From Leptospira gomenensis (lineage in GTDB: Bacteria; Spirochaetota; Leptospiria; Leptospirales; Leptospiraceae), in assembly GCF_004770155.1 (NCBI RefSeq), contig NZ_RQFA01000080.1, forward strand, positions 186,001 to 250,000: 64,000 nucleotides of DNA. The letters are read 5' to 3'. Position numbers and translations under genes: made by a program. The number at the start of each line of letters is the position of its first letter. The first letter of the stretch is position 1. Positions 45,968 through 58,507 of the stretch are shown piece by piece. Under the pieces are notes generated by a model. The model saw only the letters and a program-made list of their open reading frames with translations. It did not search any database and had not been told where the DNA came from.

Positions 45968-46402
45968 CTAATGAACTAACGAGGCGTATTCTTTGAGATA
46001 TAGATTTACTGCGTCGAGCATGTATTCCGAAAACAGGGAATTGGGATCGTAGGTTTTCACGTTTTCCCACGCTATATAATCGTGTTCTTCGGAAAGTACG
46101 ATTTCTCCTCCGAGAAAATCCGCGTGATACGCGATGATGATACACGGAAAATTCCCTTCGTTTACCCTGTGTTTGTGTACAAAAAGAGGTTTTTGCCGAA
46201 CGCGGATTCGAACGTTCGTACCTAATTCTTCTTCGATTTCGCGCTCCATACTGAGGCTCCAATCTTCGAAAAATTCGTCCTCGTTCATCCTTCCTCCGGG
46301 AAGATCTCCTAGGCCGGATTTACGATCCCGTAATACGAGGAATTCCTCCTCTTTTCTTAAAAAAAGTTTTTGAGTGATTTGAAAAAGGCCGTGTTTACTC
46401 AA
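45968..46402 (-). CDS. Nudix hydrolase
   Basis: A 144-residue Nudix-fold protein. The box reads [20 protein letters not shown] then IEEELG. The RE-x2-EEE part is conserved, with Glu eight positions before the Arg. The usual Gly-x5-Glu spacing is enlarged by three residues. The fold is otherwise intact ([18 protein letters not shown], then [11 protein letters not shown]). Substrate unknown, perhaps an oxidised or capped nucleotide. Start TTG 46402. It is the first gene of a two-gene unit with the nitrilase-like protein (11-bp gap). Confidence 0.8.
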   Translation of the reverse strand: MSKHGLFQITQKLFLRKEEEFLVLRDRKSGLGDLPGGRMNEDEFFEDWSLSMEREIEEELGTNVRIRVRQKPLFVHKHRVNEGNFPCIIIAYHADFLGGEIVLSEEHDYIAWENVKTYDPNSLFSEYMLDAVNLYLKEYASLVH

Positions 46403-46500
46403 GGATGATCGCTTCTCCGAATTTCCTTACAGGGACTTATTATTTTTCGCAAATGACAATCATTTTTATTCTTTCGAACGAACGGCCGATCCATCCAAGC

Positions 46501-47166
46501 TCATCGATTGGAATAAAAGAACGCCAAAATCAAAGTCAAAACGATGAAGATAAGATTGAGAATAAATCCCGAATGTAGCTGTTTTCTTTCGGTAGGTTTT
46601 AAAAAATAAGCGGCAAAGATCACCGATATAAAACCTCCCAGATGGGCCCAACGAGCTACTCCGTCGTCCGTAAAGACGTTGCTGATATCGGAATACACCA
46701 TGATCCAAGCGACAAGAAATACCGGAAACGGGATGTTTTTTCCGTTGAATCGTAACGAGAACGGAGAGAGTAACGCGGCGACCGCCGCGATTCCGGATAT
46801 CGCTCCCGATGCTCCGACTACGGGAGTCGGATCTCGTAAGACCACTCCTCTGATAAACGAATCGAGCAAAGAAGAGATCAAGGCCGCCATAAAAAAGAAA
46901 AGAAGCCATCTTCCTTTTCCGGCTTTGTGTTCCACCGCTCTTCCCAAAAAGAATAGATAAAACATGTTTCCGAAAAGATGAATCAAACTGCCGTGATAAA
47001 ATACGGCGCCGATCCAAGCGATCGGATGGATTTGTCCGGGATGATTGAGGAAATACTTGGAGATCAAATGTTCCGGAAGAAATAGATTCACTCCGAAAAA
47101 AGTGAGCGTCATTAGAAAAACGAAAAAGGTCGTTAGAGGAAATTCGAAAAGAAGAATCCGGATCAA
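46501..47166 (-). CDS. Rhomboid-family intramembrane serine protease
   Basis: A 221-residue, six-TM rhomboid. The catalytic Ser is in GASGAISG (~residue 119), the His in WAHLGGF (~residue 175). The Asn/His of the oxyanion region is in [13 protein letters not shown] (~residue 64). All key residues are visible, so proteolysis of membrane substrates inside the bilayer is expected. It starts at TTG 47166, overlapping the TetR stop by 4 bp, so the TetR gene is upstream and both are coupled. Possibly controlled by the TetR regulator. Confidence 0.9.
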   Translation of the reverse strand: MIRILLFEFPLTTFFVFLMTLTFFGVNLFLPEHLISKYFLNHPGQIHPIAWIGAVFYHGSLIHLFGNMFYLFFLGRAVEHKAGKGRWLLFFFMAALISSLLDSFIRGVVLRDPTPVVGASGAISGIAAVAALLSPFSLRFNGKNIPFPVFLVAWIMVYSDISNVFTDDGVARWAHLGGFISVIFAAYFLKPTERKQLHSGFILNLIFIVLTLILAFFYSNR

Positions 47167-47858
47167 AGTTTTTTTCTCTCTCCCGGAAAATATAAGGTAA
47201 GATAGGACTTTAGAATCAACTTCAATTCGATCATCATTCGATTGGAGAATTCCTTATCTTTTTGTTCCCGAATCCATCGGTTTAGGATCGCGTCCGTAAC
47301 TTCGACGACGATTCTCGATATGATCTTATTTTCGGCAGGATCGACGTCGAATTGAGAAAGAATTCGGGAAACGTTTTCGGAAATTTTGATATTGTTTTCC
47401 CGGTCGATTTCGATCAATTCCGGATCTTGTTTCATAGAAGACCACAAGGGAGCGAATCCGGGTTCGGTAAGATAAAAATTCGCGAACGAATCGATGACGG
47501 AGTCGATCAAGTCCTGCCAAGAACGTCCGGTAAGATCCGATTGAAAAATTTCCGTTAACATTTGGTTGACCCGTTCCAAATGTCTTTGTCCAACCGCGTT
47601 GAGGACCGCGTGTTTATTGGGAAAGTATTGATACAAAGAACCGATGGGAATTTCCGCTTCCTGAGCGATCATATTGGTCGTGATCGCTTCCGCTCCGTGT
47701 TTTTCCAAGAGAGAAGATACTACATCCAGAATTTTTTGAACCCTATCTATGGATCTTTTTTGAGAAGGCTCTTTTCTTGGATTTAAGGAAAGGGAATCTT
47801 TCGCGAAATCGCCGTTCGGATCCTTTTTATTCTTGGTTGTCCCTTTTTTGGAAATCAA
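47163..47858 (-). CDS. TetR-family transcriptional regulator
   Basis: A 231-residue regulator. After a ~40-residue charged N-terminal tail comes the TetR helix-turn-helix: [19 protein letters not shown], then [30 protein letters not shown]. The rest is an all-helical ligand-binding domain with no identified ligand. TTG start at 47858. It is translationally coupled to the rhomboid gene by a 4-bp overlap. Regulation of that pair or of the array of tRNA-linked repeats 87 bp upstream is not visible in the sequence. Confidence 0.85.
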   Translation of the reverse strand: MISKKGTTKNKKDPNGDFAKDSLSLNPRKEPSQKRSIDRVQKILDVVSSLLEKHGAEAITTNMIAQEAEIPIGSLYQYFPNKHAVLNAVGQRHLERVNQMLTEIFQSDLTGRSWQDLIDSVIDSFANFYLTEPGFAPLWSSMKQDPELIEIDRENNIKISENVSRILSQFDVDPAENKIISRIVVEVTDAILNRWIREQKDKEFSNRMMIELKLILKSYLTLYFPGERKKL

Positions 47859-47945
47859 TGCGAATCTCCGCCTTACGACGATCTCGTCCCATTTAGGAAT
47901 TTTGCGGAATAAAATTCAACCAAGTATTACCGGGTTGTAACGATT

Positions 47946-48839
<894 letters not shown>

Positions 48840-48845
48840 GATTTC

Positions 48846-48933
<88 letters not shown>

Positions 48934-49045
48934 TGGAATGCAGTGAAAACTGCTGTTACAATTTCGGAAGACTCGGGTTTTACGTCATCCATTATTTTGG
49001 AATTCATTGACAGGGAGATCCGTCCGATTCTATGATCCAGGTAGA

Positions 49046-50978
<1,933 letters not shown>

Positions 50979-51066
50979 GGAAAGAGCGGATTCAGCCGGA
51001 TTTTTCTTTCCATAGAACCAGGAACCATACATAAAGGTAAATCGATCTTACAGGTCGGGGAATATC

Positions 51067-52284
51067 ATGAAACAATCATCCAAAAATAAAATATCCGTCG
51101 TTCTTTCCGCGTTAGGACTGATTCTTTCCTTTTTATTGATCCAAAAATATTACGGAGATCCGGGATCCGTAGGAGAAGCGTTGTGTAACACTTTGAGCGA
51201 ACCCGGCTCTTGCGACAAGGTTTCCGAAAGCTCTTTTTCCGCGATCCGTAACGTTCCCGCTTTGGGAGATATTCCGATCGCGTTATTCGGTTTCGTATTC
51301 TACGGTTTCGTCGGATTTCTTTTCGTTCTTTCCGAAATCAAAAAGGAAACCGCGGATTCCAATCTTAGAATCGCTTTTTACGTTTTACTTTTGGGTTTGA
51401 TCGTAGACGGGGGATTGTTCGCTATTTCCGTGGGAGTCATCCAAGCGTTATGCGGTCTTTGCGCCGCAACGTATGTAATCACGATCGCCCTTCTTGCGGT
51501 AAATTTTTCCGGCTTTAAATCCCTTTCGGATAAATCGATCCCCGCGGTTTCAGCGTCCTTGAACGGACAATACCTCAATCTTTTGATCGTTGTGCTTTCG
51601 TTTTTCGTCGTCGGTCTTTACGGCGGAAGGATATCAACGGGCGGATCCCGTTTGGTTTCCGGCGGATTCGGAGAAAAAACCGCCGCTCAGTTGATTCAAG
51701 AATTCGAAAAAACTCCGACGGTCCGGATCGATTTAAAGGATGTTCCCGTGGTCGGAGATCCGAACGCTCCGATAACCATCGTAAAATACGCGGACTTCAA
51801 CTGCGGTCATTGTATGCACACTAGTAAAATCTTAAAATCTTTCCTTTCCGAATATAACGGTATTATAAAAGTTGCATATAAGAATTTTCCATTGGACGGA
51901 AACTGTAATCGTCTCGTGGGAAGAAAATCCCCGGAAGCGAGTTCTTGTGTTGCGGCAAGCGCGGCGCTTTGCGCCAATCAGCAGAATAAATTCTATCCGG
52001 TTTATACGGGTCTTTACGACGACAACGAAGCGGGCGTTATGCACACCGCTGCGACCGTAATACGACTTGCGGAAAGGAACGGTCTGAATATGGATCAATT
52101 CCGTTCTTGTATGAGTTCGACCAAGGTTCGCGATCAGATTTCCAGGGAAGTGGAAGAGGCGGAAGTCCTGAAGATCAATTCCACGCCGACTTTATTCATA
52201 AACGGCAAACCTCTTCCGAAAAGCGGAACTCCCGACGTAGATTTTCTGCGCCAGCTGATCAACCAACTGATCAATCAAAGTTGA
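51067..52284 (+). CDS. VKOR-DsbA fusion (disulfide-forming system)
   Basis: A 405-residue inner-membrane protein. Residues ~1-165 are a vitamin-K-epoxide-reductase homologue: four to five TM helices, the loop Cys pair in [10 protein letters not shown] (~40-49) and the quinone-proximal C-G-L-C (~134). After a linker the C-terminal domain is a DsbA-like thioredoxin with CGHC (~244) and cis-Pro in [11 protein letters not shown] (~375). Together they oxidise protein thiols in the periplasm and pass electrons to quinone. Additional cysteines (e.g. [10 protein letters not shown]) may form further disulfides. Starts after GGGGA. A zinc-ribbon gene follows 14 bp later. Confidence 0.9.
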   Translation: MKQSSKNKISVVLSALGLILSFLLIQKYYGDPGSVGEALCNTLSEPGSCDKVSESSFSAIRNVPALGDIPIALFGFVFYGFVGFLFVLSEIKKETADSNLRIAFYVLLLGLIVDGGLFAISVGVIQALCGLCAATYVITIALLAVNFSGFKSLSDKSIPAVSASLNGQYLNLLIVVLSFFVVGLYGGRISTGGSRLVSGGFGEKTAAQLIQEFEKTPTVRIDLKDVPVVGDPNAPITIVKYADFNCGHCMHTSKILKSFLSEYNGIIKVAYKNFPLDGNCNRLVGRKSPEASSCVAASAALCANQQNKFYPVYTGLYDDNEAGVMHTAATVIRLAERNGLNMDQFRSCMSSTKVRDQISREVEEAEVLKINSTPTLFINGKPLPKSGTPDVDFLRQLINQLINQS

Positions 52285-52298
52285 TTTCGGTTTAGTTC

Positions 52299-52823
52299 AT
52301 GGAGACGGAGAAACGATTCTGCAGAAACTGCGGAACCCATATCTTGCAGGATTCCGTTCAGTGCGTTTTTTGCGGATCGTTTCAATCTTCCAAAGCGGTT
52401 TCTTTTTTCCGATATCTTTCCGAAAGTAAGTTTTTAAGACTTAAAGTTTTTTATCCGGGAATTCCGATATCCGGAATCGCGTTTTTCGTTTTTTATTTTC
52501 TTTTCGGAAGGGAGTTTCTTTCCTTCAAGGCGCCTCTTTTGTTTTCGATTTGGTCTCTGTTCTTTTCGATTTCGGGTTGGATCGGAGAAGTCATTTTGGA
52601 TCTGAAATTCAGAGGAGACGTAAAAGATTTTCGGGAAGGATTTATAGAATGGCAAAAACATCTTTATGATCGTTCTCCGTATCTTTCCTACTTGGGAATG
52701 GTCCTTTTCGTAGCAACTCCGCTGATTCAATGGCAAAATTCTCTGTCCTTTTCTTTCGTTTCGGCCACGATTTGGACCGGCTTGCTCTCCTTCATCGTTT
52801 TTGTCATCGTTCCTTTACTCTGA
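52299..52823 (+). CDS. Zinc-ribbon membrane protein
   Basis: A 174-residue protein with an N-terminal zinc ribbon (residues ~8-26, [11 protein letters not shown], then CVFCGSF) followed by about four TM helices (~50-170). The zinc ribbon is cytoplasmic by positive-inside reasoning. No enzymatic motif. It follows the VKOR-DsbA gene by 14 bp and is 7 bp before the SpoIIE gene on the same strand, so it may be cotranscribed with both. A scaffold or regulator role is possible. Confidence 0.7.
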   Translation: METEKRFCRNCGTHILQDSVQCVFCGSFQSSKAVSFFRYLSESKFLRLKVFYPGIPISGIAFFVFYFLFGREFLSFKAPLLFSIWSLFFSISGWIGEVILDLKFRGDVKDFREGFIEWQKHLYDRSPYLSYLGMVLFVATPLIQWQNSLSFSFVSATIWTGLLSFIVFVIVPLL

Positions 52824-52830
52824 AAGTTTC

Positions 52831-54228
52831 ATGTCTTTTTCCGATTTTAAAAAGGCGTTTCGTCTTCCTATAACCCTCAATTCGATTTTAGGAGGGGCTT
52901 TCGTTTCCGTTTTGTTTTCCGTTCTTAAGTTTTCGAATACGGAAGGATTGGAGAATATTTCCTATCTTGAACTTTCGCTTTTTGTAATATTGAATGCGCT
53001 CAGTGCGATCCCGCTCAATTATCAATTGGCTTCCGGAAAATGGAATCTTCAAAAATGGACGCGCGTCTCTTTTTTCGCATGGTATGTTCCCATGCTTTTT
53101 TTCAATGCGTGGCTTGCGGTCCAAGTTCCGGATTTTTTGGTCGTTATGGTTACGATTCTATACGCGGCTTATCTGGGTTCCTTCGGCGTGATGAAACGGC
53201 GTTATTTCATATTTGGTGCGTTGATCTATTCATCGTCTTTGTTCTTTCTTTATTTTACGGGAGTGGCCGGAACTCCCCCGGTCCGTTTTTCGGACCGCAC
53301 TTTGGTGATATTTTTTATCGTTCTCGTACTGACGATACTCATCTATTTCTACTGGATGAGTGTGACCTCCGGTTTTCTAAAAAGTCAGAGTGAAACGGTG
53401 CAAAGGTTATTGCGCGAGTCCCGTAAAGACAAACGTAAGTTGTCCGAAGAAAGGCAAACGATCGAAGACCTGATGACGAGATTGAACAAATCATTTCAGA
53501 TCATCAAAAAGGATTTGTCCACCGCCACTCGAATCCAAAAAAGTATCCTTCCTTCCGGATTCGACCAATACCAAGACGTTTTAGTGTGCGCGGAATATTT
53601 TCCCCGGGACGAGGTGGGAGGCGATTTATACGACGTAGCACGTCTCGGAGACGGAACATATCGGTTTTTTCTCGCCGACGCAACGGGTCACGGAGTACAG
53701 GGCGCGTTGATAACTATGGCGATCAAAGTGAATTACGAATTCGTAAAGTATTCCGGAAAAAGCCCGGGTGAAATATTAGAAATTTTGAATACAGAATTCA
53801 TATCAAAATTCAGATCGCTGAATCTTTACTATACTTGTATTCTCGCCGATTTGGATCTGAAAAAAGGGATTCTGAGATATTCTTCGGCCGGACATCCGGA
53901 GCAGATCCTTCTTCAAGGAAGGGAACCGCACAAACTTCCTAAAACCGGAAGAATGATCGGACTTTCGCCGACATCCATTTATCGAGATAAGATCCTTAAG
54001 ATCGACGCCGGAGATAAATTATTTCTTTTTTCGGACGGCCTTTTCGAGGAGCAAAACGAGGAACGCCGATTTTTCGGAGAGGAACGTCTTTATGAGATAT
54101 TTAAGAGCGGCTCAGACGAAGATGTACGTCAAACCGTGGACCTTGTTCTTAAAGAATTACGCGATTTTTTAAACGGAACTCCGTTTCAGGACGATCTTAC
54201 TTTTATAGGCATCGAAATACCTGAATAG
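52831..54228 (+). CDS. Membrane SpoIIE-type PP2C phosphatase
   Basis: A 465-residue protein. The N-terminal ~180 residues have about six TM helices. A coiled coil (~190-225) leads to a SpoIIE/PP2C domain (~245-465). Active-site motifs: YFPRDEVGGDLYDVA, FLADATGHGVQGAL, SSAGHPEQIL, LFSDGLFEEQ and FQDDLTFIG. All Asp ligands are present. It is the third SpoIIE phosphatase of the window and, like the other two, should act on STAS proteins. ATG 52831 is preferred over an upstream start inside the previous gene. Confidence 0.85.
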   Translation: MSFSDFKKAFRLPITLNSILGGAFVSVLFSVLKFSNTEGLENISYLELSLFVILNALSAIPLNYQLASGKWNLQKWTRVSFFAWYVPMLFFNAWLAVQVPDFLVVMVTILYAAYLGSFGVMKRRYFIFGALIYSSSLFFLYFTGVAGTPPVRFSDRTLVIFFIVLVLTILIYFYWMSVTSGFLKSQSETVQRLLRESRKDKRKLSEERQTIEDLMTRLNKSFQIIKKDLSTATRIQKSILPSGFDQYQDVLVCAEYFPRDEVGGDLYDVARLGDGTYRFFLADATGHGVQGALITMAIKVNYEFVKYSGKSPGEILEILNTEFISKFRSLNLYYTCILADLDLKKGILRYSSAGHPEQILLQGREPHKLPKTGRMIGLSPTSIYRDKILKIDAGDKLFLFSDGLFEEQNEERRFFGEERLYEIFKSGSDEDVRQTVDLVLKELRDFLNGTPFQDDLTFIGIEIPE

Positions 54229-54321
54229 TATTCCGTCTTCGGAAAACTTTTTTCGATTTTTGGTTCGCGATTTCGTAAAATAGAATTTTCATTCATCCGT
54301 TCTTTCGATATCAGTGATTTC

Positions 54322-56139
54322 ATGTCGTATTCCAAAATCATAAAACGTTCCCTTTTAGTTCCGTTAATTTCGATTGCCGTATGTTTCGGTCTGATCGTTC
54401 ATACGATTTTTTTTAAACCGCTTACACTCGGATTGTTCTACGAAAAATTTTTTTGGGAATCGATTCTGGAAGATCCGGAATATCTTACTTCCTTGGGGGT
54501 TCTCAGCCGATTTGGAATCACTGGATATCAGAAAAAACTAACGGACATATCGGTCGAAAAACAAAAGCAGGATTTGGAAATGGCGAGGAAAAACCTTGAA
54601 ATTCTTAGATCCTACGGAAAGGAAGGTTTGAACGGCCAGGAGCTTCTTTCGTTCGAAATTTTAGAATGGTCTTTGGAATTGCGGGTTTCCGGCGGAAAGT
54701 TTTTATTTCACGATTATCCCGCTAATCAGCTTTTCGGAGTTCAAAGTCAACTCCCCACTTTTTTGGCGACTCAACATCCGATTAAAAATAGATCCGACGC
54801 AGAGGATTATATCGTTCGATTGGAAGCGGTTCCTAAAAAGATAGAACAACTCATCGAAGGAATTCTGCTTCGGGAACGAAAAGGAATTCTTCCTCCCGAT
54901 TTCATTCTGGACCGTTTGATATCCGAAGTGCGGGGGTTTATTTCCTCTTCTGCAAAGGAGAATCTTTTATATACTTCATTCGAAAGGAAGATTGGCAAAA
55001 TAGATTCGATACCTAAGGAGGAAAAGATACGACTTCTTTCCCGGGCGGAAGAATCGATAAAAAGCAGTATATTTCCTGAATATTCAAAATTGTTAAATCT
55101 TTTTTCGGAGCAGAGAAAAAAGGCCGATTCCAAGGCCGGTGTTTGGAAATTGCCGGAAGGGGACGAATATTACGCGCAGGAATTAAAAAAACACACGACT
55201 ACAGATTTGAGCGCGGAGGAAATCCACAAACTGGGATTGTCCGAGGTGGAACGAATTCAGAACGAAATGAAGTTCATACTAAAAAGATTGGGAAAATCCG
55301 GCTCGATTCCCTCCGTCATGGCGGAACTCCGCAGAGATCCGGAATTTTTATTTCCGGATACGGAGGATGGAAAAACACAAGCTCTAGAAGAATATAAGAA
55401 TATTCTAAAAGATTCGATCCAAAAAACGGAGCCTTTATTCGGCAGAATGCCCGAAAGTAAGGTGGAAGTGGAAAGAATCCCCGTCTTCAAGGAAAAAACC
55501 GCTCCCGGGGCATACTACGACGAACCGGCGTTAGACGGTTCAAGACCCGGAATTTTTTACGCTAATTTGCGCGATACCAAGGAAATTCCCAAGTTCGGAA
55601 TGAGAACTTTAACCTATCATGAGGCTATTCCGGGCCATCATCTTCAGATTGCGATCATGCAGGAATTGAAAGGGCTTCCCCGTTTCAGAAATACGATCAC
55701 TTTCACCGCCTACGTGGAAGGTTGGGCTTTATACGCGGAGCGTCTCGCCAAGGATTACGATTTTTTCAACGATCCGTATTCCGATTTAGGAAGACTACAA
55801 GCAGAACTTTTCCGCGCGGTCCGTTTGGTGGTGGATACCGGATTACATTACAAACGTTGGAGTAGGGAACAGGCGATCTCGTATATGATGGAAAATACTG
55901 GAATGCCTCCGAAAGACGTGACTGCGGAAATAGAACGTTACATCGTTTACCCGGGGCAGGCTTGTTCGTATAAACTAGGTATGTTGAAAATTCTCGAGCT
56001 GAGGGAAAAGGTCCGCGCGGTAAAAAAGGAAAAGTTCGACATCAAGGAATTTCATTCCGCTGTTTTGGAAAGCGGTTCTCTTCCTCTGACGATTTTGGAA
56101 AAAACCGTAAACGAAAAATTGTTAAACGAAACAAAATGA
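54322..56139 (+). CDS. DUF885-family zinc peptidase
   Basis: A 605-residue protein with an N-terminal TM helix ([20 protein letters not shown]) followed by the long helical DUF885 body. A zinc site [10 protein letters not shown] lies near residue 433, with the second conserved block [10 protein letters not shown] at ~471 (Glu ligand). This matches DUF885 carboxypeptidase-like proteins of the M32/HEXXH group. Likely a periplasmic, membrane-anchored peptidase. Downstream thiD is convergent, 12 bp away. Substrate is unknown. Confidence 0.85.
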   Translation: MSYSKIIKRSLLVPLISIAVCFGLIVHTIFFKPLTLGLFYEKFFWESILEDPEYLTSLGVLSRFGITGYQKKLTDISVEKQKQDLEMARKNLEILRSYGKEGLNGQELLSFEILEWSLELRVSGGKFLFHDYPANQLFGVQSQLPTFLATQHPIKNRSDAEDYIVRLEAVPKKIEQLIEGILLRERKGILPPDFILDRLISEVRGFISSSAKENLLYTSFERKIGKIDSIPKEEKIRLLSRAEESIKSSIFPEYSKLLNLFSEQRKKADSKAGVWKLPEGDEYYAQELKKHTTTDLSAEEIHKLGLSEVERIQNEMKFILKRLGKSGSIPSVMAELRRDPEFLFPDTEDGKTQALEEYKNILKDSIQKTEPLFGRMPESKVEVERIPVFKEKTAPGAYYDEPALDGSRPGIFYANLRDTKEIPKFGMRTLTYHEAIPGHHLQIAIMQELKGLPRFRNTITFTAYVEGWALYAERLAKDYDFFNDPYSDLGRLQAELFRAVRLVVDTGLHYKRWSREQAISYMMENTGMPPKDVTAEIERYIVYPGQACSYKLGMLKILELREKVRAVKKEKFDIKEFHSAVLESGSLPLTILEKTVNEKLLNETK

Positions 56140-56151
56140 CCGTTTCCGATT

Positions 56152-56964
56152 TTAGGAAGCGTACGGCGTATGATCCAGGGTTTTGTCCTTTCCGGCATAG
56201 TAGGCGTGTTCTATCGCGGCGTGAAGATATTCCTTCGCTTTAAAAATGGAATCCGTTAAACCGAAATTTCTCGCGATATGTGCAGCTATCGCCGAAGAAT
56301 AAGTGCAACCTGTTCCGTGCGGATAAAATCCTTCTACGAATGGCTTTCGGAATGTTGCGGAATTTTTTCCGTCGAAAAAAACGTCGAGAGCGATCGTTTC
56401 GTTCTTTAAATGTCCGCCTTTGAGAAGTACGGGAACGCGATAGATTTCGAAGATTTCACGGACTAAGGCGTCCATTTCCGAAGCGGTTTCGATTTTTTTT
56501 CCGGAAAGGATTTCGGCTTCGTCCAGGTTCGGAGTAATTAAATCGGAAATCGGAATCAGTTTTCGCAATAGTATCTCGATCGCGGAATCCTGTAAAAGTT
56601 TCGCCCCGCTTGTTGCCACCATAACCGGATCTACAACCAGGGAAAAAGATTTTCCTTTTTTCTTATATTCGCTTAACAACGAAAAGGTTTTATCTATGAT
56701 CGCAGCGGAAAAAAGCATTCCGGTTTTTACCGTTTTTACGGGGAAATAATCCATAACGGCCCGTATTTGTTTTTCGAGAAAATCGGAATCGACCTCTAAA
56801 ATTCCTGTCACAACGGAAGGATTTTGTGAGGTTAAGCAAGTGATCGCCGAAGTTCCAAAGACGTCTAACGCGGTAAAGGTTTTTAGATCCGCTTGAATTC
56901 CCGCTCCGCCTCCCGAATCCGAACCGGCTACGGTCAAAACGACGGGTTTATTTCTTATCGTCAT
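56152..56964 (-). CDS. thiD: Hydroxymethylpyrimidine/phosphomethylpyrimidine kinase
   Basis: A 270-residue ribokinase-fold enzyme that phosphorylates HMP and HMP-P in thiamine synthesis. Motifs: [22 protein letters not shown] at the N-terminus, [26 protein letters not shown], and the anion-hole/base region [16 protein letters not shown], where Asp is often found but here a Gly-Thr-Gly-Cys is present with a His. Standalone gene. Convergent with DUF885; 49 bp from the alkyltransferase-like gene upstream. Confidence 0.9.
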   Translation of the reverse strand: MTIRNKPVVLTVAGSDSGGGAGIQADLKTFTALDVFGTSAITCLTSQNPSVVTGILEVDSDFLEKQIRAVMDYFPVKTVKTGMLFSAAIIDKTFSLLSEYKKKGKSFSLVVDPVMVATSGAKLLQDSAIEILLRKLIPISDLITPNLDEAEILSGKKIETASEMDALVREIFEIYRVPVLLKGGHLKNETIALDVFFDGKNSATFRKPFVEGFYPHGTGCTYSSAIAAHIARNFGLTDSIFKAKEYLHAAIEHAYYAGKDKTLDHTPYAS

Positions 56965-57013
56965 ATTCTGCTAAATCCTATCCGAGGATCGATTTGCAAA
57001 CAACGAAAGAAAT

Positions 57014-57418
57014 TCATTTCGTATTATTTTTCGGATTTCGTTTATTTCGAGACGGAGCCGACGTTAAACTAGGCCATCCGAACCGTTTCCAATCGACCGT
57101 TTCCGTAGAATCGAACACGATCCCCTCGTCCTCCAATATTTTTTTCTGTAAAATCGACCGGTCCGTATCTCCTCGGAAGGAGATTTTCCCCCGACCGTTG
57201 ATCACCCTTTGCCAGGGAACCTTTTGTTCCTGGTCCTTAGACAAGGCATTTAACGCGTATCCTACTGCGCGAGCCGCCCTCGGTTTCCCCAAAAGGGCCG
57301 CGATCCGTCCGTACGAACTTACCTTTCCTTTGGGAATTTTCCTAACGAGAGCGTAAACTTTCTTAAAAAAAGAAATTTCTTCGCTGGGATCTTCATTCTT
57401 CTCTATTTTATTTTTCAT
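57014..57418 (-). CDS. Alkyltransferase-like protein (MGMT family without catalytic Cys)
   Basis: A 134-residue protein of the DNA-alkyltransferase C-terminal fold: GKVSSYGRIAALLGKPRAARAVGYAL (helix-turn-helix) and then VPWQRVINGRGKIS. In methyltransferases this motif is P-C-H-R; here Cys is replaced by Trp, as in ATL proteins (E. coli YbaZ has PWHR). ATLs bind O6-alkylguanine without transferring the group and recruit nucleotide excision repair. The Gln in place of His is a further variation. AGAGAGA precedes the start. Confidence 0.85.
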   Translation of the reverse strand: MKNKIEKNEDPSEEISFFKKVYALVRKIPKGKVSSYGRIAALLGKPRAARAVGYALNALSKDQEQKVPWQRVINGRGKISFRGDTDRSILQKKILEDEGIVFDSTETVDWKRFGWPSLTSAPSRNKRNPKNNTK

Positions 57419-57560
57419 TCTCTCTATATATCAAAAAATTGCGAAAAGGAACGATTTTATTCAACGAAATTTGAATATTCAGTTTCGATTGAATATTGTA
57501 AGGTTCTCAAAAATCGAAATCACTTGACTCGTCCGCGATCCGCATATTCTTTAGAAATCC

Positions 57561-58361
57561 GTGATTTTTATAAAATTAAGCGCGAATCAAAGGATCTTTC
57601 TGTTTTCGGTTTTATTTTTGACTCAATTCGATTGTAAAACATCGAAACAGAATCTTTCTTCCTTGGAAGAAACGTCTACGTCTTTATCCGAATTAAAACG
57701 GTCGCACATCGCCGATCCGTGTACCGGAAAAAATTCAGAGGAACAAATACCGCCAAAAACAATTTTGTATTATCCTAAACCGAAAAATCCTAAAGAGCCG
57801 CATATAGTTAGCGTAGAAGTCACTTATGCGCCGATCAACAACGAATTACGACCTGAAGATCGTTCGAAAATGTCCTCTTATTTAAAACCGTTGGATACGA
57901 TCTTGGAATTTCGAGAAAAAGTCGCTCAAAACACCGTACAATGGAGAAAACCGGAAGAGGATGCAGATTGCGAAAGGAAATTTCTTACAACAGAAATACC
58001 CTGCGAATTACAAGGCGAGTTTTCACATCTAAAACGGCGCGGAGAAATTTCTAGAGCTTGGTATTATTACTCGAACCAAGGACCGAGTTATCTAAAGTTA
58101 GAATTCGCCGATCGCTCCAAAATCTACTTGGAAGGCGGAATGTTTACCGCCTGGAAGAAAACACGAGAAAATATCCGGTTTATTGCTTGGAAAAAAACGC
58201 GAGCGAATATAGACGTTTTAATATCCAGATTGGAAAAAATCGAATCCCATGACGGTAAAGGATTCATTTATCTCTTCGCAAAAAAGGAAACAGGAGGTAA
58301 ATTGAAATATCTTTCCGAAAAGGAATTGGTTGTTAAATTACCTTCAAAAACGGATCCGTAA
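57561..58361 (+). CDS. Hypothetical lipoprotein with internal 36-nt tandem duplication
   Basis: A 266-residue protein with a signal ending LTQFDCKTS, a loose lipobox (Cys at ~25). The rest is a beta-rich domain with no recognised family. Positions ~195-218 carry two adjacent 12-residue units, FTAWKKTRENIR and FIAWKKTRANID, encoded by 58143-58178 and 58179-58214; the DNA of the two units differs at about 10 of 36 bases, so it is an old duplication. Start is GTG 57561. It is surrounded by intergenic DNA on both sides. Base composition is richer in A than neighbours. Function unknown. Confidence 0.6.
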   Translation: MIFIKLSANQRIFLFSVLFLTQFDCKTSKQNLSSLEETSTSLSELKRSHIADPCTGKNSEEQIPPKTILYYPKPKNPKEPHIVSVEVTYAPINNELRPEDRSKMSSYLKPLDTILEFREKVAQNTVQWRKPEEDADCERKFLTTEIPCELQGEFSHLKRRGEISRAWYYYSNQGPSYLKLEFADRSKIYLEGGMFTAWKKTRENIRFIAWKKTRANIDVLISRLEKIESHDGKGFIYLFAKKETGGKLKYLSEKELVVKLPSKTDP

Positions 58362-58507
58362 CCCTTCCTTAGATAAGGAAAGTTAAGAAGTTTTATCCCG
58401 GTTTTTTGGCGGATTCGTTCGTTATCACTTTTGTTCTCTTCGAGAAATCGTTTTAAAAAATTAATAAATTAGAATAAACAAATATACTAAACTTATCCAC
58501 GGGTTTT

